Shown: piece by piece, positions 9,601-17,167 of the stretch
Layout of the letters: every line of letters starts with the position of its first letter
Position numbering within the stretch: the stretch's first letter is position 1
Assembly: GCA_046351215.1 (NCBI GenBank)
Contig: JAXLYX010000018.1
Span: 1 to 64,000 of the forward strand
Reading direction: 5' to 3'
Origin: JAXLYX01 sp046351215
GTDB taxonomy: Bacteria; Myxococcota_A; Polyangia; Polyangiales; Houyiibacteriaceae
Length of the DNA: 64,000 nucleotides
Program-made: the position numbers and the translations under genes
The notes under the pieces: model-generated
Seen by the model: the letters and a program-made list of their open reading frames with translations, nothing else
Told to the model about the DNA's origin: nothing
The model's database searches: none

Positions 9601-9931
9601 CGAGGTCGGAGGCCGCTTCGTCGCCGGCACGCCGGGCTACATCGCGCCCGAGCAGGTGCTCGATCCGGTCGAGCTCGACGGACGAGCGGACGTCTACGCG
9701 CTCGCCGGCACGATCTACAACGTGACCACCGGGCGCACCTTCTTCGACGACATCGACTCCCCCCGCGATCGGATCATCGCCCACATGCAGCGCGATCCGA
9801 TGGAGGACGGCGAGCGCTTCCGGATGTTCCCGGCCTCGCTCGTGAAGCTCCTCCGTGCGGCGACGGCGCGCGACTTCAACGACCGCCCGACGCCGATGGA
9901 GTTCGGTCGCGCCTTCGCGGCCACGCTCTGA
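6602..9931 (+). CDS. Large serine/threonine protein kinase with long N-terminal helical region
   Basis: An 1109-residue protein. The C-terminal 290 residues form a complete Hanks-type kinase: glycine loop GEGGVGSVW, Lys852 (VLKIPK), catalytic Asp951 in HRDIKPAN, Asp989 in DFG, and GTPGYIAPEQ. The first 820 residues are Leu/Ala/Arg rich and lack membrane segments. The part around residues 180-330 looks like HEAT-type helical repeats (VHAARALGRLAG, VLAAAAAATPYLF). No PASTA or other sensor domain and no transmembrane segment follow the kinase, which is unusual since most bacterial kinases are N-terminal and membrane anchored. It starts 33 bases after the caspase gene and is followed eight bases later by a SulP gene. 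No strong ribosome site is visible; ATG 6623 is an alternative start. Confidence 0.88.
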   Translation: MYDPRHPMLPEPVQEALSTLATALESHTPLAEELVQGWRSGRPSSALGADVRAAVELVDRALPNLSKSTSGVAELGRLFGERRGLPVFLWCEGNVSHPEARIARILASASTQKELKERVPAVARRRIVEGPLQDAIACAPLLGRGDRLSLPENRQARARIEILIWEAGASALQLPELGGWLWGSDETFEAMVGAPARGSLRGRVLAARCLEVSVRGMPPTTDPRLVGRTLQVLQPLLLHPEPLVWVHAARALGRLAGSFEPLEGTLLDWVRGESAVLRQRSLTAFASLPADRLSFLGRELLSILEAPEEEPWVLAAAAAATPYLFHEKREYWDKLANRILAGQGGAIASRALARGLGTLWRRGVQQNAVEPHLRKLRETARRARTDSVDEWRRWLEIVAVTDPIDQAERDPLDLELGLENLVRLAAQYDDEEADARAARFAQALAPTFLEARRIVLGGGSLRHRAAAINAFEGCARSLALRLWGPQLATHPEADAIEEPDLEETWKAVARAPAELLDIVKERRQTGSGDPAMDLALEVLALKLGGYALDACGEEPDLGPGRGPTAHDTCLWLRKLEGLADGTRDFPAPLRSALSALFWRLVDTTRGTALGEVDDVRWLGPFAAWWALVIDRPVLLQQLATALPMIADGALDKCCALADATRAAVASGASDGQWGGQAEQALRELHAEDTELSASLLGFAGALEKFSGAAGPKPNLEAMCLELVIAAERLHGALADPVRALHPPAASAIDDAHTRVTTENAPRVASMVARAIRARELSLLDVWFSSLGPIASALVESAVSAAVRRTPPPPPVPKKQEPKVIQGYELVKPLGEGGVGSVWLVRKPGADRLFVLKIPKAEALQNASDTEREGILASFVDEARALAGLYHPNVANIIDRGISDNMPFLVLEYLIGADLKQYSTARLMSLFELRQVVLEACAGLAALHNAGLVHRDIKPANLWLRLPLAGGEKFDPQKHRDPAHTQPLSTVVIDFGMVRAMRVPPEVGGRFVAGTPGYIAPEQVLDPVELDGRADVYALAGTIYNVTTGRTFFDDIDSPRDRIIAHMQRDPMEDGERFRMFPASLVKLLRAATARDFNDRPTPMEFGRAFAATL

Positions 9932-9939
9932 GGCAGGGG

Positions 9940-11757
9940 ATGGCCGACACGGAAAGCTTCCGCCCCTCGGATCCCCTCGCCGGGGCCCGGGCGGCTCCCG
10001 CGACCGCGGAGAACGGTTTCCCACCGACGCCGGAGAAGGGCCTCTATGCCTACGTCCCGGGCCTGTGGGTCCTGCGGAATTACCGCAAGGCCTGGCTCTG
10101 GGACGACCTCGTCGCCGGCCTCGTCGTGAGCTCCGTCCTCGTGCCGGCCGGCATGGGCTACGCCGTCGCGGCCGGCCTGCCTCCGATCACGGGCCTCTAC
10201 GCGACGATCGTGCCCCTCCTCGCGTACGCCGTCTTCGGGCCGTCGCGGATCATGGTGCTCGGCCCCGACTCCGGACTGGCGGCGCTCATCGCCGCCACCG
10301 TGGTGGCCGCCTCCGGCGGCGACGACGCCCGGGCCATCGCGCTCGCTTCGATGCTGGCGATCCTCACGGGCCTCCTCTGCGCCGTGGCCGCGCTCGCCCG
10401 CGTCGGATTCCTCACGGACCTGCTCTCGAAGCCCGTCCGCGTCGGGTACATGAACGGCATCGCGCTCACGGTCTTCGTCGCCCAGCTGCCGAAGCTCTTC
10501 GGCTTCTCGGTGCACGCTTCGGGGGTCTACGAAGGGTCCGTCGCGTTCGCGCACGCCGTGCTCGAGGGCCGGACCCACCCCATCGCCCTCGCGATCGGCG
10601 GAGGCTCGCTCGCCCTGATCCTCGGCCTCCGCGCCCTCGTGCCCCGGTTCCCCGCCATCCTCGCGGCCGTCGTGCTCGCGACCGCGGGCGTGACGATGTT
10701 CGATCTCTCCTCGGACGTCGCGGTGGTGGGCGCCGTCCCGAGGGGACTTCCCCTGCCGTCGCTCCCGCGGGTCGGCGCCGACGATCTGCTCCCGCTCTTC
10801 GTCTCGGCGATCGGCATCGCCCTCGTCTCCTTCGCGGAAACGAGCGTCCTCTCGCGCACGGTGGCGGCGCGCAACGGATACCGCGTCGACAGCAGCCGGG
10901 AGCTCTTCGGCATCGGACTCGCCAATTTCGCCGCCGGGTTCTTCCAGGGCTTCCCGATCAGCAGCAGCTCCTCCCGCACGCCCGTCGCCGAGTCGGCCGG
11001 CTCGCGCACCCAGGTCACGGGTGTGGTCGGAGCGCTCGTCATCACGCTCCTGCTCGTCGCCGCGCCGGGGCTGATGCGGAACCTGCCGACGACGGCGCTC
11101 GCGGCCGTCGTCATCGCCGCGGCGATCCGCCTCGTCGACGTGCGATCGCTCCGGGTCTTCTGGCACGTCCGGCGCACGGACCTCGCGCTCTCGCTCCTCG
11201 CCTTCCTCGCGGTCGCGTCCATCGGCGTGCTCCAGGGCATCGGCCTCGCGGTCGCCGTCTCGATCCTCGACTTCCTCCGTCGCGCCTGGCGCCCGCACGA
11301 CGCCGTCCTCGGACGCGCCCACGCGGTGAAGGGCTACCACGACGTCGAGCGCTACCCGGCCGCGAAGCAGGTCCCCGGTCTCGTGCTCTACCGCTGGGAC
11401 GCGCCCCTCTTCTTCGCCAACGCCGAGCTCTTCCGAGAGCGCGTGATCGAGCTCGTCGACGGCTCGGCGACCCCCGTGAAGTGGGTCGTCATCGCGGCCG
11501 AGCCGATCACCGACGTCGACACCACCGCCGCCGAGATGCTGCAGGAGCTCGAGGTCGAGCTCGCCGTGCGCGGCATCGAGCTCGCCGTCGCCGAGATGAA
11601 GGATCCCGTGAAGGATCGCCTGAAGCGCTACGGCCTCGTGAAGCGGATCGGCGCCGAGCGCTTCTTCCCCACGATCGGCGTCGCGGTGAAGGCGTACCGG
11701 GAGACGAACGCCGTGGACTTCACCGATTGGGAAGAGGGCACGATCTCGCAGGACTGA
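9940..11757 (+). CDS. SulP family anion permease with STAS domain
   Basis: A 605-residue inner-membrane transporter. Residues of about 30-450 hold the SulP transmembrane core, beginning with LWDDLVAGLVVSSVLVPAGMGYA, the family's first-helix pattern. The P-I-S-rich SRTPVAESAG stretch matches the usual SFSRTAVN position. The C-terminal 130 residues form a STAS domain with DVDTTAAEMLQEL, matching the DxSG/DxT loop of anti-sigma-antagonist folds. SulP proteins carry sulfate, bicarbonate or dicarboxylates; the substrate is not readable here. The ATG lies eight bases after the kinase stop behind AGGCAGGGG, so the gene is probably cotranscribed with the kinase and caspase. The STAS domain is a possible phosphorylation target of that kinase. 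Confidence 0.9.
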   Translation: MADTESFRPSDPLAGARAAPATAENGFPPTPEKGLYAYVPGLWVLRNYRKAWLWDDLVAGLVVSSVLVPAGMGYAVAAGLPPITGLYATIVPLLAYAVFGPSRIMVLGPDSGLAALIAATVVAASGGDDARAIALASMLAILTGLLCAVAALARVGFLTDLLSKPVRVGYMNGIALTVFVAQLPKLFGFSVHASGVYEGSVAFAHAVLEGRTHPIALAIGGGSLALILGLRALVPRFPAILAAVVLATAGVTMFDLSSDVAVVGAVPRGLPLPSLPRVGADDLLPLFVSAIGIALVSFAETSVLSRTVAARNGYRVDSSRELFGIGLANFAAGFFQGFPISSSSSRTPVAESAGSRTQVTGVVGALVITLLLVAAPGLMRNLPTTALAAVVIAAAIRLVDVRSLRVFWHVRRTDLALSLLAFLAVASIGVLQGIGLAVAVSILDFLRRAWRPHDAVLGRAHAVKGYHDVERYPAAKQVPGLVLYRWDAPLFFANAELFRERVIELVDGSATPVKWVVIAAEPITDVDTTAAEMLQELEVELAVRGIELAVAEMKDPVKDRLKRYGLVKRIGAERFFPTIGVAVKAYRETNAVDFTDWEEGTISQD

Positions 11758-11781
11758 GCGGACGGAGGCTCCCGCCGCGCC

Positions 11782-13076
11782 TCACGGCCGGTCGAGCCGC
11801 CGCCTCACGGCGCGCAGGAGCTGCTCCGGATCGAAGGGCTTCGCGAGCAGCGTGTGCTTCCCCTCGCGGAGGAGCTCCGCCACCTGGGCCTCCGCGGTGT
11901 AGCCGCTGGCGAGGAGGATCCGGAGCCCGGGCCGCAGCTCGGCTGCACGCTCGACGAGCTCGACGACCGACATGCCGGGCATGATCACGTCGAAGATCGC
12001 GAGGTCGTACGCGTCGCTCGCGAGGGTCGCGCACGCGGTGGGGCCGTCCGGGACGACGGAGACGGTGTAGCCAGCACGCTCGAGGATCCGCCGGACCACG
12101 CCACCGACGGCGGCGTCGTCCTCGGCGAGGAGGATGCTCTCGCTCCCGCCGAGCACCGGTCCGTCGGGCGAGAGCGTGAGCCCCGAGCCGACGCGGCTCG
12201 CGACCGGCCAGTGGATCGTGAAGGTCGTGCCCCGGTCGGGCGTGCTCTCGCAGTGGAGGAGGCCCCCGTGCTGCTTCACGATGCCGAGCGCCACCGTCAG
12301 GCCGAGCCCCGTGCCGGTCCGCGGCCCCTTCGTCGTGAAGAAGGGCTCGAAGATGCGCTCGAGGACGTCCGACGGCATGCCCGTCCCGTCGTCCGCGACC
12401 GTGATCTCGACGTAACGCCCCGGTACCGCCCAGGGGTGGGCCGTGACGAAGGCGTCGTCGACCGTGACGACCCGGGTCGCGATGCGGAGGCGTCCGCCCT
12501 CGGGCATCGCATCGCGCGCATTCAGCGCGAGGTTCATGACGACCTGATCGAGCTGCGCCGGATCCGCCTCGACCCTCTCGTGGTCCGCTCCCGCCCGAAG
12601 CTCGATCGTGACCATCTCGGGGATCACCCGCCGGAGGAGCGGCACGAGCGCCCCGATCCGTTCGTCCGGCTCGACGGTGCTCGTCACGAGCGGCCTCGAG
12701 CGGCTCATCGCGAGGAGCTGGCGCGTGACCTCCTGTCCTCGCCTCGCCGCCTCGATCACGATCTCGAGGTCGCGCTTCCGGTCCTCCGGGTCGTCCTCGT
12801 CCGCCGCGAGCATCGCGCCCGAGAGGATCACCGTGAGGAGGTTGTTGAAGTCGTGCGCGACGCCGCCGGCGAGGATCCCGACGCTCTCGATCCGCTGCAT
12901 CTGGGCGAGTCGGTTCTCGAGCGCGCGGCGCGCCCGCTCCTGCACCCGGGACTGCTCGACGAAGCGCAGTCGGCTCGCCGCCACCGTGACCTGGTTGGCG
13001 ATGCCGAGCAGGTAGGAGAGCCCCTCCTCGGTGGGCGGACGGCAGCCCTCCTCGTCGCCGAACGTCCCGACGCCTA
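11782..13076 (-). pseudogene. 3' part of IS-interrupted hybrid histidine kinase (HisKA-HATPase-REC)
   Basis: This piece encodes the end of a GAF domain, the phospho-acceptor helix (GGVAHDFNNLL, His codon at 12853-12855), and an HATPase domain with MNLALNARDAMP, DDGTGM, FEPFFTTK and GTGLGL. A C-terminal receiver domain follows with its phospho-acceptor Asp in IFDVIMPG (11989-11991) and Lys in LLAKPF. The N-terminal part lies across the insertion element at 13957-14352. Joining the flanks with a single TA copy gives an uninterrupted frame of about 562 residues. The insertion is therefore recent. A stop-free frame runs from inside the element into this fragment, so a truncated kinase-receiver protein could still be made. 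Confidence 0.85.
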
Positions 13077-13085
13077 GAACGCATC

Positions 13086-13531
13086 TCACAACCTCCTCAA
13101 GAGGATGACGAGGCATGCGAGCTGGACGAAGCCGAGGAAATTCTCGGACTTGCACTCCCAGCGCGTGACGATGCGCCGGAACCGCATGAGCCAGGCGAAG
13201 AGGCGCTCGATCTTCCAGCGGCGGCGGTAGCGGCGCAGTTGGCGGCCGTCTTGAGTCTTGCGGCGCTTCGCTCGATTCGGGGCGATGAGCTCGGTGCCGA
13301 GCTCGCGGTCGAGCTGCGCGTCGAGCGCGTCGCTGTCGTAGGCCTTGTCGCCAATCAGCTTCTGGGGCGCTTCTTCGATGAAGCGGGCGTCGAGCGTGTC
13401 GACGACGAGCTGGCACTCAGCTCGCTCACCACTTGCAACCCAGACGGCGACAGGAAGGCCATGGCGGTCTGCCACTGCCATGATCTTGGTCGCCTTGCCG
13501 CGGCGAGTGATCCCAACATCAAGGCCCCCCT
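13086..13531 (-). CDS. IS5-family transposase, second frame (orfB, reached by -1 frameshift)
   Basis: After the A4G6 run, the -1 frame reads GLDVGITRRGKATKIMAVADRHG and on through the second catalytic Asp (IGDKAYDSD) and the catalytic Glu (RRWKIERLFAWL), ending LVILLRRL. Together with orfA it completes the DDE triad. Such A/G runs serve as frameshift sites in IS427-group elements, so this is probably programmed rather than decay; a simple homopolymer mutation is the alternative. An internal ATG at 13481 could also start a free orfB product. Confidence 0.82.
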
Positions 13532-13858
13532 TTTAGCCCCCGCGTGGGAGCCATCGATATACGCCTCGGTCAGGTCCACCTTGCCGCGATCGCGGAGGTC
13601 CTCCGCGATCACCGTCAGGAGGCGATGCAACGTGCCGTCTTCCACCCACCGCTGATACCTACGGTGGCACGTCTGGTAGGGCGGATAGCGTGCGGGCATG
13701 TCGGCCCACGGCGCTCCCGTACGAAGCACCCAGAGCACGCCGTTCAGCACGTCACGAGGATCGCGATACGGACGGCCACCCTGCGGCCCGGTTCGATTGC
13801 GCTCCTCTTCAGGGAACACGCTCTCGATGGCTTTCCACTGCTCGTCGGTCAGGTCCAC
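13355..13858 (-). CDS. IS5-family transposase, first frame (orfA)
   Basis: This frame begins MDLTDEQWKAIESVFP, the usual N-terminus of IS427-type transposases (DUF4096-like). It runs through the GGRPYRDPRDVLNGVLWVLRTGAPW motif region to the first catalytic Asp in YIDGSH. Conserved sequence stops at AKRG, where a run of four A and six G residues occurs (13525-13534 on the plus strand). After that the frame encodes non-conserved sequence. The conserved protein continues in the -1 frame. Confidence 0.88.
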   Translation of the reverse strand: MDLTDEQWKAIESVFPEEERNRTGPQGGRPYRDPRDVLNGVLWVLRTGAPWADMPARYPPYQTCHRRYQRWVEDGTLHRLLTVIAEDLRDRGKVDLTEAYIDGSHAGAKRGALMLGSLAAARRPRSWQWQTAMAFLSPSGLQVVSELSASSSSTRSTPASSKKRPRS

Positions 13859-13956
13859 GACGACCGTAGATCAGATTCGCGCGGCCCTGTCGATCCCCTT
13901 CCCGAAATCTGATCGAGTCTCGCGGACTTACGGTCGACCGGTTATGAGATGCGTTC

Positions 13957-14352
13957 TAGGCCGCCGAACGGCTTGTCGAGGAGACGCAGCGGGACGAGGA
14001 TCAACGTCCGGTTCTGGAGGGCCTCGACGATCTGCTTGTTCGTCCGGGGATCGGTGCGGGCGTCCTCGACGACGACCGTGCGCTGCTCGTGGAAGATCTC
14101 GTGCAGCATCGCATCGCCCTCGATCGGGATCGTGGCGGCGTTCTCGAGGATGGAGTCGCGACGGGCGCTCTCGATGTCGACGACGCGACAGAACTTGGCG
14201 TCGGCCGAGTCGAGCACGGCGAGCCAGACGTGGTGGTAGCCGAGCTCGCGCTCGACCTCGTCCCGCGTGATCTGGAGCAGCTCGAGGAAGCTCGTCGCGC
14301 GCTGGAGCTCGCGCGCGAAGTCGAGGAGACGTGTGTGCGGCTCGAGTCGCAT
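13957..14352 (-). pseudogene. 5' part of IS-interrupted hybrid histidine kinase (GAF domain)
   Basis: This encodes the N-terminal 130 residues of the disrupted sensor: a helical lead-in (RLLDFARELQRATSFLELL) and most of a GAF domain (VWLAVLD, ILVPLRLLDKPFGG). The sequence is cut after GG of the last GAF strand and resumes as LGVGTFGDEEG on the other side of the insertion element. The ATG at 14352 is the first good start; an in-frame TTG at 14388 would add 12 residues. On its own this fragment has no output domain. What the GAF domain sensed is unknown. Confidence 0.8.
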
Positions 14353-14520
14353 CGAGGGATTGTCCGGCAGACCCGCAGGGTGCAGCAAGGGGTACTACGG
14401 CGGACGAGGTACGGCTCGGGCCACGGTCCGTCGACGGGGGCGGGACGGGTCCCGAGACCCGCTCCCGAGCAGCCATCCCCACGGCGGGCGCCTTCCTGGG
14501 GGCTCGGCTATGCTGGCGAC

Positions 14521-15270
14521 GTGCCGCTCTTCGAGGTCCGTGGGCTCGCGAAATCGTTCGGTCCGAAGACCGTGCTCGGGGGGGTCGATCTGACCATCGA
14601 GCGCGGGGAGTTCTTCACGCTCATCGGCGAGTCCGGCTGCGGGAAGAGCGTGCTGCTCAAACATCTCATCGGTCTCCTGACGCCCGACCGCGGCGAGGTC
14701 TTCTTCGACGGGGAGAACGTCACGGCGAAGGGCGACGTCGCCTTCGCCGCGGTCCGCCGTCGCGTGGGCATGCTCTTCCAGAACTCCGCGCTCTTCGACT
14801 CGATGTCGGTCGGCGACAACGTCGCCTACGGCCTGCGCGAGCAGCGCCTCCTGCCCGAGGACCGGATCGAGGAGCGCGTGGCCGAGTCCCTCGCCCACGT
14901 GCAGCTGCCGGGCATCGAGCGCATGAAGCCGTCGGACCTCTCGGGCGGCATGCGCAAGCGCGTGGCCCTCGCGCGCGCGATCGCGATGCGCCCCGAGGTC
15001 GTGCTCTACGACGAGCCGACGGAGGGCCTCGATCCGATCAACGTCACCCGCGTCTACCGCCTGCTCCTCTCGCTCAAGGAGAACCTCGGGATCTCGACGA
15101 TCGTCGTGACGCACAACATGGAGACGGCGTTCCACTACAGCGATCGCCTCGCCTTCATGGACAAGGGCGTGGTCACCCACGTCGCGACGCCCGCCGAGAT
15201 GCGCAAGGAACGCGATCCGGCGCTCGCGCCCTTCGTCCACGCATCCGTCCCCGCCATCCAGCGGGGCTGA
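14521..15270 (+). CDS. ABC transporter ATPase, MlaF/Mkl-like
   Basis: A 249-residue nucleotide-binding subunit. It shows Walker A GESGCGKSVLLKHL, Q-loop LFQNSALFDSM, signature LSGGMRKRVALARA, Walker B VVLYDEPTEGLDP and switch VVTHNMETAF. The GMRKR signature and FQNSALFDSM Q-loop are characteristic of the MlaF / Mce-associated ATPases that move phospholipids or sterols between membranes. I use the GTG at 14521, where homology begins. Unlike the usual mlaFEDCB operon, no MlaE permease or MCE-domain gene follows; an aminotransferase gene starts ten bases later. Partner subunits must be encoded elsewhere, or the ATPase serves several permeases. Confidence 0.85.
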   Translation: MPLFEVRGLAKSFGPKTVLGGVDLTIERGEFFTLIGESGCGKSVLLKHLIGLLTPDRGEVFFDGENVTAKGDVAFAAVRRRVGMLFQNSALFDSMSVGDNVAYGLREQRLLPEDRIEERVAESLAHVQLPGIERMKPSDLSGGMRKRVALARAIAMRPEVVLYDEPTEGLDPINVTRVYRLLLSLKENLGISTIVVTHNMETAFHYSDRLAFMDKGVVTHVATPAEMRKERDPALAPFVHASVPAIQRG

Positions 15271-15280
15271 GGGACGCCCG

Positions 15281-16414
15281 ATGTCGATCGAGAGGCTCCG
15301 CGCATCGTTCGCCCAGACCGGCCACGCGCACCTCAACAACGCGGGCGTCGCCCCCTGCTCGCTCCCGGCGATCGCGGCGGTGCAGGAGGCGGCCTCGGCG
15401 ATGAGCCTCGGCACGGCCGCGATGCCCCGGCTGATCCAGGGCTACGACGCCGCGCGCGCCACCTTCGCGCGTCTCGTCGGCGCGAAGACCGAGGACGTCT
15501 CGATGATGCCGACCTGCGCGGTCGCGATCTCGCAGCTCGCGCTCGGACTGCCGCTCGAGGCGGGCGACGAGATCGTCACCTGGGATCAGGAGTATCCGTC
15601 GAACGCCTACCCTTGGTACGTCGCCGCGCGGAAGGCCGGAGGCCGCGTCGTCGTGGTGCCCTCCGAGGCCGACCTCCGGCTCGACACCGACCGCCTGATC
15701 GCGGCGATCGGCGCGCGGACGCGCGTCGTCGCCCTCTCGTGGGTGCAATACCAGACGGGCGCCGTGACCGATCTCGCGCGCGTCTCCGAGGCCTGTCGGA
15801 AGGTCGGTGCGCTGCTCGCCGTCGACGCGATCCAGGGCCTCGGCGTGATGCCCTTCGACATGACTGCCCTCGGCGTGGACGCCGTGACGGGCGGCACGCA
15901 GAAATGGCTCGCCGGTCCGATGGGCCACGGCTTCCTCGCGCTCCGTCCGGGCCTTCGTGACCTCCTCGAGCCGATCGTCCACGGCGCGATGACCTACGGG
16001 ACCTTCGACGACCTCACGGATCCGGGCCGCTCGCCGCGCCACGATCCCCTGAGGTTCGAACCCGGCTCCCCGCTGCTGTTCGGTGCGCTCGGAGGGGCGG
16101 CCGCGATCGAGGTCCTGCTCGACGTCGGCATCGACGCGATCCACGCCGAGGCCCTCCGCCTCGCGGCGAAGCTCCGCGAAGGCCTCCTCGCGCACGGGGC
16201 TCGCCTCCTCTCGGCCCCGCTCGGAGACGCTCCGAGCCCGATCACCACCTTCCTGCCACGCGGCGACGTCGGCGCGGCCGCGCGGCGCCTCTCGGCCTCC
16301 AAGACGAGCTACGCCCTGCGGGCCGGCGGCATCCGCCTCGCGCCACACGCCTTCAACACCGACGACGACATCGCGCGCGCGATCGAAGCGATCGCCGCGT
16401 CCCCGGGAGGATGA
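15281..16414 (+). CDS. Class V aminotransferase / cysteine desulfurase-like PLP enzyme
   Basis: A 377-residue PLP enzyme of fold type I. The start (HLNNAGVAPCSLPA) matches the class V pattern, and the PLP-binding aspartate lies in LLAVDAIQGLG. The Schiff-base lysine is in GGTQKWLAGPMG. C-terminal segments (SPITTFLP, SYALRAGGIRLAPHAFNTDDDI) match the small domain. An active-site Cys loop typical of true NifS/IscS desulfurases is not evident, so an aminotransferase, epimerase-like or lyase role is as likely. Its stop overlaps the SDR gene start by four bases (ATGA), so the two are translated from one transcript. Confidence 0.82.
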   Translation: MSIERLRASFAQTGHAHLNNAGVAPCSLPAIAAVQEAASAMSLGTAAMPRLIQGYDAARATFARLVGAKTEDVSMMPTCAVAISQLALGLPLEAGDEIVTWDQEYPSNAYPWYVAARKAGGRVVVVPSEADLRLDTDRLIAAIGARTRVVALSWVQYQTGAVTDLARVSEACRKVGALLAVDAIQGLGVMPFDMTALGVDAVTGGTQKWLAGPMGHGFLALRPGLRDLLEPIVHGAMTYGTFDDLTDPGRSPRHDPLRFEPGSPLLFGALGGAAAIEVLLDVGIDAIHAEALRLAAKLREGLLAHGARLLSAPLGDAPSPITTFLPRGDVGAAARRLSASKTSYALRAGGIRLAPHAFNTDDDIARAIEAIAASPGG

Positions 16415-17157
16415 GCATGGCGAAGACGGCGATCATCACCGGAGCCTCCGCGGGCATCGGCAAGGCCCTCGCGATGGAACTCGCGAAGCGCGGCTACGAC
16501 CTCGGCCTGCTCGCCCGTCGGATGGATGCGCTCGAGGCCGTCGCCGCCGAGATCCACGCGGCGCACGGGCATCGCGTCGAGGTCGGAGCGCTCGACGTGA
16601 GCCGCGACCAGGACGTGGGTCCCGCGCTCGAGCGGCTCGCGACGAAGCTCGGAGGCGTGGACGTGGTGATCGCGAACGCGGGCATCACGGCCGTCAATCG
16701 GACGGGCGCCGGCGACTTCGAGGTCGACAAGCGCGTGATCCGCACGAACCTCCTCGGCGCGATGGCGACGATCGACGCGGCGGTCCGCATCTTCCGCGCG
16801 CAGGGGCGCGGCCACGTCGTGGGGGTCTCCTCCGTCTCGGCGTTCCGGGGCATCCCGGGCAGCGGCGCGTACTCCGCGTCGAAGGCCGCGCTCACGAACT
16901 ATCTCGACGCCGCCCGGATCGAGCTGCGGAACAAGAACGTCGCCGTCACCGTCATCCATCCCGGGTTCGTCGCGACCGAGATCTCCTCGAACATGGAGAA
17001 GATGCCCTTCGTGATCTCGGCCGAGGCCGCGGCGAAGGACATGGCCGACGCGATCGAGGCGAAGAAGGCCGACGTCGTCGTCCCCGCCTGGCCCTGGAGG
17101 CTGCTCGCGCCCGCGATGAAGCTCCTGCCGGATCGGCTGATCGCGAAGGTCTTCTGA
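16411..17157 (+). CDS. Short-chain dehydrogenase/reductase (SDR)
   Basis: A 248-residue classical SDR. It has the nucleotide motif TGASAGIGKALA near the N-terminus, the NAG motif in VIANAGI, active-site Ser in VSSVSAF, and YxxxK as YSASK. The LLARR after strand 2 suggests NADP(H). The PxF turn after the active site is HPGFVATEI. Loss of a C-terminal amphipathic extension argues against a lipid-anchored form. It overlaps the upstream PLP enzyme by four bases, which suggests consecutive steps in one pathway, for example oxidation of an amino-alcohol or keto product. The substrate is not readable. Confidence 0.88.
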   Translation: MSMAKTAIITGASAGIGKALAMELAKRGYDLGLLARRMDALEAVAAEIHAAHGHRVEVGALDVSRDQDVGPALERLATKLGGVDVVIANAGITAVNRTGAGDFEVDKRVIRTNLLGAMATIDAAVRIFRAQGRGHVVGVSSVSAFRGIPGSGAYSASKAALTNYLDAARIELRNKNVAVTVIHPGFVATEISSNMEKMPFVISAEAAAKDMADAIEAKKADVVVPAWPWRLLAPAMKLLPDRLIAKVF

Positions 17158-17167
17158 GCGGAGCGCC

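Larger units (their letters stand above)
13077..13956 (-). mobile_element. IS5-family (IS427-like) insertion sequence, 880 bp
   Basis: The element has 17-bp terminal inverted repeats, GAACGCATCTCACAACC against GAACGCATCTCATAACC, with one mismatch. It is flanked by TA duplications at 13075-13076 and 13957-13958. Because the target was CTAG, the same data also fit an 878-bp element with a CTAG duplication. It holds one transposase in two overlapping frames, a hallmark of the IS427 group. Both ends and the DDE residues are intact, so it may still be mobile. It sits in the GAF domain of a hybrid histidine kinase, transcribed in the same direction. Confidence 0.9.

Noticed and set aside
4313..10024. 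A very long open frame on the minus strand across the caspase, kinase and SulP genes
   Set aside because: It is antisense to three clearly homologous genes, is made of Arg/Glu/Gly-rich low-complexity sequence, and matches no family. Long stop-free antisense frames are expected at this GC content.
11782..13416. A 544-codon frame joining the insertion element to the kinase fragment
   Set aside because: Its first 113 codons are a non-conserved frame of the element. It is a chimera created by insertion, not an original gene, though a truncated product may be made from it.
14521..15270. A complete mla phospholipid-transport operon
   Set aside because: Only the ATPase is present. No permease, MCE-domain or periplasmic gene adjoins it; a PLP enzyme and an SDR follow instead.
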